A stretch of 64,000 nucleotides of DNA from Heterobilharzia americana (Eukaryota; Platyhelminthes; Trematoda; Strigeidida; Schistosomatidae): positions 92,280,708 through 92,344,707 of the forward strand of contig OX104127.1 of the NCBI GenBank assembly GCA_944470555.2. Reading direction: 5' to 3'. The notes beneath the pieces were generated by a model. That model had not been told where the DNA came from, made no database searches, and saw only the letters and a list, made by a program, of their open reading frames with translations. The position numbers and the translations under genes were made by a program. How positions within the stretch are numbered: the stretch's first letter is position 1; each line of letters starts with the position of its first letter. Of the stretch, positions 45,916 to 56,971 are shown piece by piece.

Positions 45916-46210
45916 TGCACATGCAACGGACAACTAAAAATGAAGTTGCAATCGGTCGAAAGTTTGAAGAAGTTGTAGGGTTAGCATAATTTAGTATAAA
46001 CGTTTTTCTTGTCAAGGTTAAGTGCTTTGAAACCCCTTCAAGAGCTAACAATCGATTCAGCAGAGCTAATATAATAGACATACGTCTTTGTTTGAATACT
46101 TTCACTGTAATGCCATCTGAACTCTCTGCTGCATTCCCAATTTCTTTCAGTGCTGGGTAAACTTCATTGGAATTTGTTGGAGATACCAGGCTCCAGTTCA
46201 TATTCAAAGG
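45916..46210 (-). mobile_element. R2/NeSL-like non-LTR RT fragment
   Basis: The minus-strand frame from 46207 reads MNMNWSLVSPTNSNEVYPAL, SSDGITVKVFKQR, LALLNRLLALEGVSKHLTL and NPTTSSNFRPIATSF. These follow the N-terminal RT blocks of R2-type elements (SP-TxxEV, DGIT, then T-LIPK, NP, F-RPI). The proline of the PDG motif is changed to S. The fragment is cut by the SINE at its downstream end. The family is inferred from spacing; it could be another site-specific clade. Confidence 0.5.
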
Positions 46211-46839
46211 TGCTTATCCAGTACACCTGACTTCCTCGCTGCATACCCTCCGGAATTTTGTAGGACAAGTATAACTATGAGAGCTGAAGTGACTGGCGTG
46301 CTTGCTCATCAAGGTGAATCATGATCAACTTCAGTCACCCGTGAACAGGCATAAAAACGGGCGGTACAAACAACGCCAATAGAACAGTAGAGAACGGCCT
46401 GGAGGAAGCTTTTGCAGGGTGTGGCTTGCGCTTTAATGGAGTGCCAAAAGAAACGTTTCCATACAAGTGAATGATTCACCAACCTAATCCATTGTATGTC
46501 TTTCTTCCGGCCATAAGCTGTTGTACGTTATATCCTACCCCGACCAGTAGTGCTCAGATGCACGGACTAGCGGTGAAAACTTTGGTTAGTCAAGTGCTGG
46601 ATGATGGTCTACGGATCGAATTTCTACATACGGCTGTCCCGATGAGGCGAGTAAATCATCTGGAAAAACTCAATATATTTATATGCCCCATAGGTAAAGC
46701 AGCATTGACTACCCCCTGCTGTATATACAACTATTAAGAGCTTTGCTGAAGGTACGAAGACTAGTCATAAAATAGCACATACAAAGGAACAGGCAAGGAA
46801 AGCATGGAGAAGTGTAGTACTGAACAAGAGATGGGAGAA
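46211..46839. other. No confident gene; possibly more of the flanking elements
   Basis: The plus-strand open frame 46471-46737 and the minus-strand sequence upstream of the R2-like fragment were read but show no clear motifs. Confidence 0.35.
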
Positions 46840-47890
46840 ATATGAGAGACACCTACAGAATCAAGGCCTCTTATAGGCGAGTATACACGCTGCGAAGTTT
46901 GGCAAGAAAAAACAAACTTGAGAATGGACCGTTGAAAGATGTCATCGACAACCTGGATATGTATAAACGTTATATTGACAACACTTTCATTGTTCTTGAT
47001 CAAAACATAGACAAAAACGAATTGTTAGGAAAATTCAACGACGTATATCCCTCTCTCACTTTCACTAGTGAAGAACAGGAAAACATGCTATATTTTTTAC
47101 ATTTTCTACTGATTAGAAGAGATAACGGGTCACTTATTAGAAAGGTGTACAGAAAGATCACATCTATGAGTCAGCACAAACATTTTCTTAGCTTTGTGCC
47201 CATTCAGTATAAAAGAAGCTTAGTTAGATGTCCTGCAAGCAGAGCTAGAAGGATCTACTCCAATGATTTGATATAAAAGGAGTTAGAACACATTCATAAT
47301 ATTCTGGCAGAAATAGGTTACCCCTATAGTTTTATCAAGGGACACATGGACAAAATGAATCAGCAATCTGAACAAATGACTGTGAAAAGAAATTTTCATT
47401 CATGAAGCTCCAATTTAAACGGGATGCGCCTGGTGAAGTCCTATTCTAGAGGCTATCTACAGCTATCAGAACTTTCTGTGATGCTAACCTTTGCTGATCA
47501 TTTTCTAGTCGGTCCATAATTGTTGACCAGACAAAAGATAAGCTGAGCAGTTCTGTCATTTCTATGTACATTTATCAATTCAGCTGCTCCTGTGGAGAAA
47601 GTTACAGTGAGTGTACAACTAGGCAGCTTAACAAACGTATTGCTGAGCACCTACCATCATGGCTAGGAAAAGGACAAGTGAAGTCAATACGAAGTTCAAT
47701 TCTCTCGCATTTAGCCGTTAGTGGTAATGTAATAGATAAGACCAAAGCGTTCAAAATCATCTATCCCATTCCAAAAAGCCTTTCGAATGGAATTCGCACT
47801 CGCATATTATATATGGCCGAGGCTATGGGAAGTAGAGAAACCAACCCTAGTCACTGTGTACAGCGTTTGTCTCCACCTTGACCAGAGAAA
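46840..47890 (+). mobile_element. Penelope-like element: RT palm/thumb and GIY-YIG, inactive
   Basis: The plus strand encodes LARKNKLENGPLKDVID, then MYKRYIDNTFIVLDQNID, where the catalytic YVDDT of this PLE family has become YIDNT, so the second aspartate is lost. LTFTSEEQENMLYFLHFLL, LIRKVYRKITSMSQ and RSLVRCPASRARRIYSNDL follow. The last part (47564-47880) is a GIY-YIG domain: YQFSCSCGESYSECTTRQLN, RIAEHLPSWLGKGQVKSI, SILSHLAVSGNVIDKTKAF, KIIYPIPKSL. The YIG of the motif is replaced (SECTTR for IGRTTR). The N-terminus is missing and the middle (47277-47560) is broken. Confidence 0.8.
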
Positions 47891-48149
47891 ACTTAGTGAT
47901 TGACTTCAAAGATAAATTCGATTTCAATCCCCTTCCCTTTCTTTACCCGTTTCGCATGCATGTTTATTTACTCAGACTGTAATTATCTAAACATTTCATC
48001 CTTTAGTGGTACGTAACTTTTACTTTTCCAAATTTCGACCTACATTGATTGTTTAAATGTCTCCAGTATCATGCTGTCCCCATTATTATTATTATTGCTA
48101 TCACCATCATCATTTGACTATCTGAGATAGTTGTGATTTGGCAAACTAA
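47891..48149. other. Presumed intron, nothing recognised
   Basis: AT-rich sequence after the PLE, with a short ATT-repeat stretch near 48085. Confidence 0.45.
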
Positions 48150-48189
48150 TAATGATACTGGGTGATGATTGGAGATGAAATGACAGTTT

Positions 48190-48262
48190 GGACCGCGGCC
48201 GGATTCGAACCAGTGACCATCGGCTTTCCGGCCCGATGCTCTGCCAACTGAGCTACGAGGTC
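48190..48262 (-). tRNA. tRNA-like sequence (73 nt), probably pseudogene
   Basis: The minus strand folds as a tRNA: acceptor GACCTCG with CGCGGTC (one mismatch), TAGCTCAGTTGGCAGAGCA D-arm with a good A box, and a T arm with the perfect B box GGTTCGAAT. The anticodon stem is four pairs plus a G-G mismatch and the seven-base loop is CCGGAAA. That puts GGA at 34-36 but C instead of U at position 33. A serine GGA tRNA should have a long variable arm, which is absent. This suggests a repetitive tRNA-derived pseudogene rather than a working tRNA. Confidence 0.5.
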
Positions 48263-48264
48263 TA

Positions 48265-48337
48265 TGGTCGGTAGCTCAGTTGGCAGAGCATCGGGCCGGA
48301 AAGCCGATGGTCACTGGTTCGAATCCGGCCGCGGTCC
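48265..48337 (+). tRNA. tRNA-like sequence, inverted partner, damaged acceptor stem
   Basis: It is identical to the minus copy from the D arm (TAGCTCAGTTGG) through the 3' end (CCGGCCGCGGTCC). The 5' acceptor strand is TGGTCGG, which no longer pairs with CGCGGTC. It is therefore unlikely to be a functional tRNA even if transcribed. Confidence 0.45.
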
Positions 48338-48375
48338 AAACTGTCATTTCACCTTCAATCATCACCCAGTATAAA

Positions 48376-49278
48376 CTATTATTATTATGATCGAGATATC
48401 TACTATTTGCGCGCTTCATTTCCTTGTTGGCACAGCCTAAAGAATCCACCGTGATTGATTTAATATTTCATGTGAGAAAATTTATGTATATTAGTGTAAA
48501 GCCTGATGAGAGCTAATTGAAAACCGTATTGTTCGCCTATACTAACGAATATCTCATCACATATGATGTTAGCTGAGTGTATAAGTTTGTTTACGTATTT
48601 GCGAACTATTTCGTAAAAAAAAGATGCTCCATTGAGTCATAAATGATCTACCAGTAGGTTTCAATAAAACATCCCGATCTCCACAACGATTACAAAAGTG
48701 AAATCGTCAGGTAGATAGTCATTCAAGTGTTTAATACACCATCAAGGCCACTCACTCAAACTGATTGTCTAGGAAGTGCTTGAATAAGGGAAATAAACTG
48801 CGATTGCCCGTGTCAAAGGTAGTTGACAATGAACGGTATGTTGGTGGGGTGAAGCTCCGTGAAGACAAATGCGACTAAGATAACTATGAAATTGACAATG
48901 AATTTAGCCTTTCTGGAGTCAAAGAACATCATTTATTCGTTGTGGGTTGTTTTCGTTTAGTTTGTACAACTAGTAAACCACAATATATACTCTATGGTTC
49001 CATTTGGAGCAATATTTTCCACCAACATATGATAAACGCAGTATACTATGACATCAACCCGACCAAAAATAATATGTCTACAGGATATTTAACTTTAAGA
49101 AACTCCCAAACGCATGTGATTTACGTATGACCATTTCACTATGAAAAAAATTTCCCAGTTATCTATAGTTACTTCCTCTAAAATATCTACTACCACTGAA
49201 AAAGAGCTGTCTACAATTGTTCATAGATTATCTGAAATTCGATTGACAGCAGCTAAATACAACGACAATGTCACTAAC
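48376..49278. other. Presumed intron, nothing recognised
   Basis: The plus-strand frame 48942-49130 has no motif. No further exon of the receptor gene was found between 48376 and exon B. Confidence 0.4.
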
Positions 49279-49657
49279 CGCGGTTGTCGAAGATCCTGGA
49301 TACCAAAGGTAAACTGCGAATTCGGTACCACACTTTCTGGATCATCCTCTTCCATACATAAGCCAGATGCAGGACACGGTACCGATCTAAGCAAATCCAT
49401 TTTTCCTGTCGGTGAGCATATTTTGTGCCATGCAAGAGAATTGATTTCTGCAAACATTTTATTGCAGCGTTCAGTTTCCAAAAGCCATTGACTTTCTTCA
49501 TAGGTTAAATCAGTTATATTTTGAGTCCACATTGGTTCTGTAGCATTTCCATAAAGATCTGTAATGAATTCACCATCGACTAGGACAAGTGTAGCAATAT
49601 CTGTTAAATTATGTTCTAAGGGCCAAAATAAAGTGGTAAATTTAACACTAGATAAGG
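49279..49657 (-). CDS. Exon B of the receptor-like gene (cysteine-bearing ectodomain)
   Basis: The donor GTTAGT follows CAACCGCG at 49279 and leaves two bases of a codon, matching the one-base start of exon C. The frame includes TLVLVDGEF, NATEPMWTQNITDLT with NAT and NIT glycosylation sites, TERCNKMFAEINSLAWHKIC, LRSVPCPASGLC and VVPNSQFTFGIQDLRQPR. Four cysteines in the last two thirds look structural. The QFTF-IQDL-QPR lead-in to a WYLSLVAC block is the layout I know from invertebrate members of the GPR180/TMEM145 family. The start is uncertain: an acceptor after TGTAAAG at 49657 fits the phase of exon A's donor, while a better-looking CACTTTAG above 49680 would need another exon between. 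Confidence 0.65.
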
Positions 49658-49680
49658 CTTTACAGGTCGAATAGGAGATA

Positions 49681-50139
49681 CTAAAGTGTTATAAACAAAC
49701 ATTTTGACTGATTAAATGGTAATAGAATGTTGATCGACCGGTAGATCAACATCGACACCATAACTGCTCAAGAGGCCAAAATTATTTGCGGATTACACTG
49801 TATCCGAAAAGCTAAATTGAATAATGATCGAAAAGATTGATAAACTGATCCCTAAACTATAAATTGGATGTTTCATTAAACAAGACTGTTAATCAAATGC
49901 AAAACAAGCAATAATCAGAATGAAATGACCAGGCGTAATTGATCGAAGGTAACAAAGGTCAGCCAGTAAATGACCACTTTCTAATGAGTTAAAAAATTGG
50001 ATGTTTGATCGTTAGATAAAAATGTGACCAACAAAATTAAAGTCCAAATTATTTCTTTGGATTCCCAGTTGTTTTTTTTATTAGCTAATCTGCAATAGAT
50101 TATGTCCAGAAAATTTTCTACGGTAAAACACAGCCACAG
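49681..50139. other. Presumed intron, nothing recognised
   Basis: AT-rich spacer between exon B and the PLE; no feature recognised. Confidence 0.45.
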
Positions 50140-51499
50140 TAATTACGGTAACTAATTACCCCAGACATGTATGAACATCTTAAGCCACCTGGTTCAAAGC
50201 TATCTCATTTATATGGTCTGCCGAAGGTGTAAAAAGATGGTCTTCCTCTTCGCCTAATATTGGATATTCTTAATTCACCTTATCACTCATTGGTGAAGTG
50301 GCCTGCTGAAATGCTTGAACCTGTGAGATAAAATCTATGCAAATACATTCTTCTCGATACATTTCGTTTTGTTCGCTGTATCGAAGAAGTCAACGTAACG
50401 GGTAAGCGTATGATATCGCTTGATGTTTGTTCTTCATTTATCAATGTTCCACTTGCTGAAACTGCTTGTTATCTATGCGATTACATTGATTCCAGTAACA
50501 TAAACATTGGATTACCTACGAGCCACCTAAAAGAACTGGTATTAGGATGTACGTTTAACGTATAGTTCGGATTTAATGATGTAATTTATAATCAGACGGA
50601 CGGAGTCACAATGGTGTCTTCCGCTGGGCCCCGTCCTGCCTGATATCTTTACAGCAAAGTTCGAAAATGGGTCACTTAAAGGAATAATCTCAGGGCTTTA
50701 TTTGTATAAAGGTACACTGACGATACTTTTCTTATTTGTGACGAAACATGTTTAGTGGACGAGCTGCTAAGACATTCCAATGATTGTCACTCGTCCATTA
50801 AATTCACTACAGAAGAAGACTTAAATTCAACCTTCTACTTGTTAGGCATAATGTTAAACAGAAAGGATGATGGTTTGATCCAAAGGTCAGTCTATCGAAA
50901 ATCAACCTTGACCGTCCAGTTCACTAGTTTTAATAGTTGGATACCTCTCTTAGTTGTAAAAGAAGTCTCATTCACTCTGTGTTCCAGAATCCATAAAACC
51001 TGCTCAGAAGACACGGGGGATGTTGAAATCGAAACTCTTAGAACACTACTATCCAATGACGGATATCCTAAGAGACGTATCAATAAAAATCTGAAGAAAC
51101 GAATCATCCCTCATCTTATTACAGTTCCTAAGAAAATCTTCATTATGAATCTGGAACTAAAAGGGAACACCACAGCCGAAGTGCTGAAAAGCCGTCTGTC
51201 CAAGTGTATCAACAGTATGTTTTATGCTGGTAGACCGAGATTGATTTTCTACAGCTGCCGTCTAGTTCGACAATACGTGAAGGATAGGCTGCCACTTATG
51301 TCTACATTTTTTATGTGTATCTACAAATCCATATGCTCCTGTAGAGCTGACCATATTGGACACTGTAACCGGGCCCTCCAAAAACGTGTTGCTAAACAAT
51401 ACCAGGTTTGGCTTACCAAAGAGGAGCGAAGACAAACGACTTCATCCATAAGTGAACACTTGGTAGTTAGGTCATTCAGCAACTAGATATTCATCCCTT
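50140..51499 (+). mobile_element. Penelope-like element, RT part (interrupted by an RTE)
   Basis: The plus strand encodes MYEHLKPPGSKLSHLYGLPK near 50170, SPYHSLVKWPAEMLEPV, RMISLDVCSSFINVPLAETA (the palm block usually SFDVVSLFT-P), DGVTMVSSAGP, then RYTDDTFLICDETCLVDEL near 50720 with both catalytic aspartates. A long open frame 50755-51486 carries IKFTTEEDLNSTFYLLGIML, LIQRSVYRKSTLTVQ, DTGDVEIETLRTLLSNDGYP and the start of a GIY-YIG domain (YKSICSCRADHIGHCNRALQ). The frame ends where the RTE is inserted. Stops and frameshifts occur in the first half. Confidence 0.8.
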
Positions 51500-51514
51500 A
51501 AGGTGATTTAAAAA
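51500..51514. repeat. Target-site duplication, left copy (imperfect)
   Basis: AAGGTGATTTAAAAA precedes the RTE 5' end. AAGGTAACTTAAAAA follows its 3' end at 54954-54968. Thirteen of 15 positions agree. Confidence 0.7.
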
Positions 51515-54500
51515 CCTCGCCTAGTTCACTCGTTACTACCCGGTCCCAAGACCAGATAAAGAGGGAAGGTTGAGCATACGGCTAGCAACCCTACCCCATA
51601 AAACCAATCCAATCGCAGAAAAAAATTCAAAGCACGAAGAAAATATAAAATCAAACTTATTCCTCTCTGGAATCGAAGGAGCGAAATGACGCCAGTTGGT
51701 AAAAGCCTTCAGGAAGCCAATCGGCCGATGTGTCTTCACTCCTCTCGATGAAAGGGAAAGTAAGAATGGGGACATGGAATGTCCGAACAAAGTTTGGAGC
51801 TAGCTGGCAAGGCTGCCCAGATTGCCAAAGAGGTGAAAAGATATGGCATAGAAGTGATAGGAATCTGCGAAAGCAGATGGAATGGAAGTGCACTCTCTCA
51901 ACTGTCAACTGGAGAGTCAATAATCTACTCCGATATTTTCACCCTGACGACAACCACAAGCACAGTACACTGAGTTTTCGAGTGGCTGTCATGATGTCCC
52001 CAAGAGCATCAAAGGCTGCTATGCAGTAGGAACCAGTCTCCTCCAGCATCAGGATCATGGCAGCTAGATTCAAATTAAAATGAAGGAAAGTCACAATCAT
52101 ACAGTGCTACGCCACCCGCCTACAAATAATGTAGATGAAGAGAAGAAGGAAGAATTCTACAGGCTACTCCAATCAGTAATGGACAAGACCCCACCCTTGA
52201 TGGAGACATCAAAATTCTAACGGTGGAGTGACAAGAATGCCAAACTGGGAGCAGAACATACAGGAAGAGGACCAATCATGGGTCGAGAAGCACTCGATGA
52301 AATGATGAGGGAGAATATAGAACTGTTTGCAGACTTCTGCACATTCAACGATTTGGTGATTAGAGGCAGTGTGTACAAACACAAAGCGACATGGACACAC
52401 TAAAAATGAGATCGACTTCATCTCAATCTCGAGGAAGTGGAGATGGAGACGCAGCCCACTCGACACAAGATCAAGAAGGGGAGCAGATGTAGGTTCACAC
52501 TACTCACACCACTATCTAGTCCAAGGAACCTACCTACCTTCCAAATCAAGTTGAAAGCCTTGAATTCAAAGAAGCTGGTGATAGACCACAGTTCAAGTTC
52601 AACACCCAGAACAGAAAGTGAACTCAAGGATGAAACTACAAACGACATCACATCAGACATCAGCAAAAAACGGGAGACATTAGGCAACATCCCCGAGGAA
52701 ACCTGAGTCAAAGAACACTGGAAGAACACTCTTTGAAAGAGACGTGGAAGGAAACCTGCATAACAGTGTTAGGAAAGGAGGAGAAGCAAGACAAGGAATG
52801 GAATGTATTTCCACAGATACATGGAAGCTGATAGAGGAGGGAGAGGAAGATGGTGATGGTGAAGAAGAAGATGAACCTGTGCAGTGCGGTGCAGTGCAGG
52901 GATGAACAAAGAAAAGAGTAACTGGACACAACCTATAAAACACCACACTGGACAAAGAAGTGAAGAGTCCACAGAAAGACAAAAGACACTTCTACGACAC
53001 ACTTGCAAGTGAAGCAGAACAGGCTGCAGGTAGGAGAGATAGATATCTGACAACACTATATCAAATAACCAGATTACTATCTATCTGGAAGGGAAGAGAT
53101 AAACGCAGACGAGACCAATGAAAGATAGTGAAGGAAACTTAGTTGCCAAGAAGGAGAAACAAAGGATACGATGGACTGATCACTTTAAAAAACTCTTGAA
53201 TCGACCACCAACACCACCTAAAACCCGTCTAGAAATACCACCAGTAACTGCAAATTACCAGAGAACACAAGCCCTATGACAAAAGCAGAAGTCGTAAATG
53301 TAATAAAGCTGCTGAAATCCGAGAAAGTAGCAGGATCAGATGGAGTCCCTCCAGAAGCACTGAAAACAGATGCAGAGACAACAATGGACATGCTCACATC
53401 ACTACTGCAGAAGGTTTTCAAGGAAGGAAGAAATGAAGGAAAAGTATCTGCCAATTGATTGGAAGGGCTACCTTGTCAAACTCCCAAAGAAGGGCGACCT
53501 AAGTCTTTGCAAGAACTGGTGCGGAACCATGCTACACCGCTGTCCACCTGAAGCAAAATATTATGCTGCATCATACTGGAGAGACTGAAAATTGCACTGG
53601 ATTCAAAATTATGACCGGAACAAATCATGTGCAGATCGAACTGCAACGCTACGCTACGTATCATTATACAACAGAGCATGGAATGGCACTCAACTCTCTA
53701 CATCACCTCACCTCAACTTCATCGATTTTGAAAAGACCTTCGACAGCGTCGACCAACCAATAATTTGGCAACTGCTTCAACACCAGGGTTTTAGTGCCAT
53801 AAACCTTTATCAACCTCATTCAACAGCTATATGACGACACCACATGCGAAATGATTCCAGTGGAAAGCTCAGTGACGCCTTTGAAATGAAGACGGGACAG
53901 GAGTAAGAAAAGGTTGTCGCCTACTATCAGCGATCATCATTCTGATTGTGGTCGACTCCACTCCACTTGACTGGACTGGATCATGCAATAGACAACTGTG
54001 AGGAGTGAGAAGATGGGCATACGTTGGCTGGACCGATGTAAAGATTTGAGAAGATTTGCATCTTGCCGCCGATGATGCTTTATGTCTGTCTTGTCATACA
54101 AACTCGAAGATCAACAGGCAAAAACCACCAAGTTGATAGAAGAGGGAGCGAAAACGGGACTTCAAGCGAATGTAGAGAAGACAGAAGTGATAAAGATACC
54201 CAACCAACAACAACAAGCACCAATCACCATCGACGGGAGAAATCGACAGGAAGCAGTCTCTTTCACCTACCTACCTAGGTAAGTAAGGGTGCATCGTTTC
54301 AACTACAGGCGGCGGCACACATGAGGACGTCAAAACCAGGATCGGAAAGACAGCAAGACAGCCCTTCAATAACCTGAAAGCAGTGTGGAGATCTACTGCA
54401 TTGCACTCAGCATAAAGCGTGAACAAGATCCGGATTTTCAACACTAATGTCAAGTCAGTGCTTCTATATGGTGGTTGAAAGACTTGTCGACGCGTCACAG

Positions 54501-54953
54501 AAACCATTTCCAACAAACTACAGACATGCCTCCTCAACAGCTGCCACCTACGCTCACTCGATACTGACACTGAAGATCAGATGGATTGCCAGAAAGAATA
54601 AGCAACAAGGAACAAACTCTAGCTGGCAACGAACCAACCAACAACCTATCGCCCAACGAATATGCAGAAGAAAGTGGAGATGGATTGGATTGGGCATACA
54701 CTGAGAAGGCCAACTGGGGACATCACGCGCCAAGTCAGGTCCTCGACTGGAATCCGAATGAGAAACGACGAGTTGGGCGTCCGATACAAGGGTGACATGG
54801 AGGAGATCATGTGAGGGAGAAACGAAGGCTTCTGGGCAGTCGTAGAGCCAGGTTCAAAAGACTGCAGAGAACAGAAAGCAGTGGAGACGTGCTTATGAAG
54901 CTCTATGTTCCACCCAAGGGACAAATGATAATTGTAATAATAATAATAATAAT
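51515..54953 (+). mobile_element. RTE-clade retrotransposon, nearly full length but decayed
   Basis: The plus-strand element begins CCTCGCCTAGTTCACTCG, the same 5' end as the element at 31462, and ends in the GTTCCACCCAAGGGACAAA tail and AATAAT repeats. In order it shows an endonuclease (VRMGTWNVRT at about 51757; ICESRWNGSALSQLSTGES near 51865; FNDLVI near 52350), a long linker, RT fingers (MTKAEVVNVIKLL at 53276; PPEALKTDAETTMDML; KKGDLSLCKNWCGTML), an altered catalytic box LAADDALCL near 54065 (family norm FADDLCL), and the C-terminal NTNVKS and WNPNEKRRVGRP. Many frameshifts and small deletions. It is inserted in the GIY-YIG region of a PLE. Confidence 0.85.
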
Positions 54954-54968
54954 AAGGTAACTTAAAAA
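54954..54968. repeat. Target-site duplication, right copy (imperfect)
   Basis: AAGGTAACTTAAAAA, two mismatches from the left copy at 51500-51514. Confidence 0.7.
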
Positions 54969-55075
54969 GTTAAATTGAAGTACTGCAAAGGTCTACGCTC
55001 CCTTCACTTAAGCATAGCTGAGGCATTAGCTATATATGAACAAAAATCGAAACTGAATTCAAAAATGTTTTGTGA
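54969..55075 (+). mobile_element. Penelope-like element, GIY-YIG end (continues from 51499)
   Basis: Directly after the RTE the plus strand reads KYCKGLRSLHLSIAEALAIY then EQKSKLNSK, the last helix of a PLE GIY-YIG domain (family pattern RLRxLxIAEAxAIR). It completes the domain begun before 51499 and so proves that the RTE split a single PLE copy. Confidence 0.75.
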
Positions 55076-55770
55076 AACCACTTTCTCTACCCTGCCTTTA
55101 ATAATTCATTTTGGTTATTTTGTCAATTTCAATGCACTTCACTTTGGTATACTTCTCTTTCATTATCATCATTATCACCATTTTTCACTTCGTTGATAGC
55201 ATTTGACCCACATTTCATTATTGAATATCAATTCGTTCCCTATTCAGTGACCTGTTTTGCACGCTTCAGTAAAATTATCATCGTTTTGCAATCATTTGAC
55301 AGCATTTGTCCCTTATCTCATCACTTTTTATCATTCCGTTCCTTATTCAGTGACCCTTTTTCCATTCCTTTCAACTGAACAAATCCCACTATTAACACCT
55401 ACTTTATTTTTCGCATATTGACTGAGCAACTTTTTAGTGCAATTATGTCATTCTGACCACTGTACAGCTTGATAATGAAGTTGTTGAAAGAAATATTTCT
55501 TCGCTGATACATGTGTTGTTCCTATTCATAGATTTAAAAAACTGAATTATCTTCGAAGGCTGATTAAACTATTCTTCAAGACGTCCTACTCTGGACATTT
55601 ATTGTTGATCCTTCATCTTGGCAGGAAATCTAATCCCACTCTTGAGTTCAAACTATGTTCTACCTATAGAGCTTTTGGCATTCAGTGGTACCATTAGCCT
55701 TTGTAAAATAGGCGTGGATCATTGCCTAATGCAAAAATGTGTACAGGGTTGTCGAGTTGCATTTCTTCTT
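55076..55770. other. Presumed intron, no gene
   Basis: T-rich sequence. The plus-strand frames at 55193-55378 and 55618-55806 show no motif. Confidence 0.45.
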
Positions 55771-56345
55771 CTAGCTCACGATGCATCATCATCAACATCA
55801 ACATAGAACCAGGCATTACTGCGTAACGGTTCGAGTTGCCACAGCTCATATCAGCACATCACATCAAGTAAAGAGACAGTGAGGCGCAAGATGAAGATAA
55901 GAAACTTCAGCCAAAATAAATATAGAGCACGAAAAGAGAGAAAGGAAGAATGAGAAAATGGTGAGATTCGGTATAGCGTCGTTAAGATGAGGATGATGTG
56001 TGTATACATCTGCACCACTGACATGGGTTTTGAGCCATATCACCTAGAGTCTCCAACCACTAGTTCCTCTTGTCCCGTGGACCTCAACCGACTAGTTTGC
56101 ATGGCCCCACATGGCTCAAACCAACAGCCAAAGACTTCATACATTGGTGCCATGTTTTAGCCTGGTCACCTCGGGCTTTTTTCCAGCCTGGACCTACTTC
56201 GGTGACCAGGCATACGTAATACGTGTCCCAGCCATCTCAGTCGATGTAGGTTCATAACCTCATCAACAGATTTACCTCTACTCCCTAAAACTCTATACCT
56301 GACGTCTGAGTTACCCACGTGGTGACACCACGGAATACGGCTTAT
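55771..56345 (-). mobile_element. RTE-clade (second family) C-terminus and 3' tail
   Basis: The minus-strand frame includes CHHVGNSDVRYRVLGSRGKS and VDEVMNLHRLRWLGHVLRMP then GHRSRS, the C-terminal block of this family. The tail (CATCTGCACCACTGACATGG, AAAGAGACAGTGAGGCGC, CATCATCAACATCAACATAG) is shared with 26.7, 40.9 and 61.9 kb. Confidence 0.75.
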
Positions 56346-56971
56346 ACTACAAAGGCAACGGTAACGATGCACAACAAAGATTATAACTTCGAGATTACAA
56401 ATATTCAACACTGTCAAGGATAGTGAGGTGTAGTGGTAACATTTGAGCCTAAATACATTGCCAAACAAGCGCATTATGCTAGTAAAAGCTCTGAACTACA
56501 ACTTGTAACCATGTTAAAGCTTATGGAGAGCTGAGGTGGCGAAGAATACTGGTATGGATGTACCCAGTCCCTATCACCCTGGGGGTTTTGTAAGATTGTA
56601 TTGACCTTCATTTATCTTCATTTCATGTATATCCTGTATCTTTTATTTTACTCTCATTTTATTTACATACACATCCTTTCTGTTTACTGTTGTGAAGCAT
56701 GACAACTTGGAATGATGCAGTCTCGGCTAAGATTCTATACGTATATGTCAGTCTATTAAGTATAACCATGTTCGCACTTTGGTTTTATTTCAAAACTTTT
56801 ATTCAAAATACAAATAGTCCGTAAAAACTCACTTATTCCGTATTGCACATGTGAACATGGTCTATAAAAGGCGTGTGCTTTTCCCTGAATACTTATTTTC
56901 ATTCTCAGAAGATAAAAAACAATAATTAACTTTGATATGTAAATATGAACTCAATAACTTTATTGGCTTAC
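56346..56971. other. Presumed intron, nothing recognised
   Basis: Spacer between the RTE fragment and exon A's donor. Confidence 0.45.

Larger units (their letters stand above)
48150..48375. repeat. Large palindrome containing two tRNA-like sequences head to head
   Basis: TACTGGGTGATGATTGGAGA, then ATGACAGTTTGGACCGCGG, on the left returns inverted on the right as CCGCGGTCCAAACTGTCAT and AATCATCACCCAGTATA. The tRNA-like cores (48190-48262 minus, 48265-48337 plus) form the inner part. Arms of about 110 bases are nearly perfect with almost no spacer. Confidence 0.8.

Noticed and set aside
50755..51486. 243-codon frame considered as a host gene
   Set aside because: Its motifs (RT connector, GIY-YIG start) and the upstream YTDDT show it is part of a Penelope-like element.
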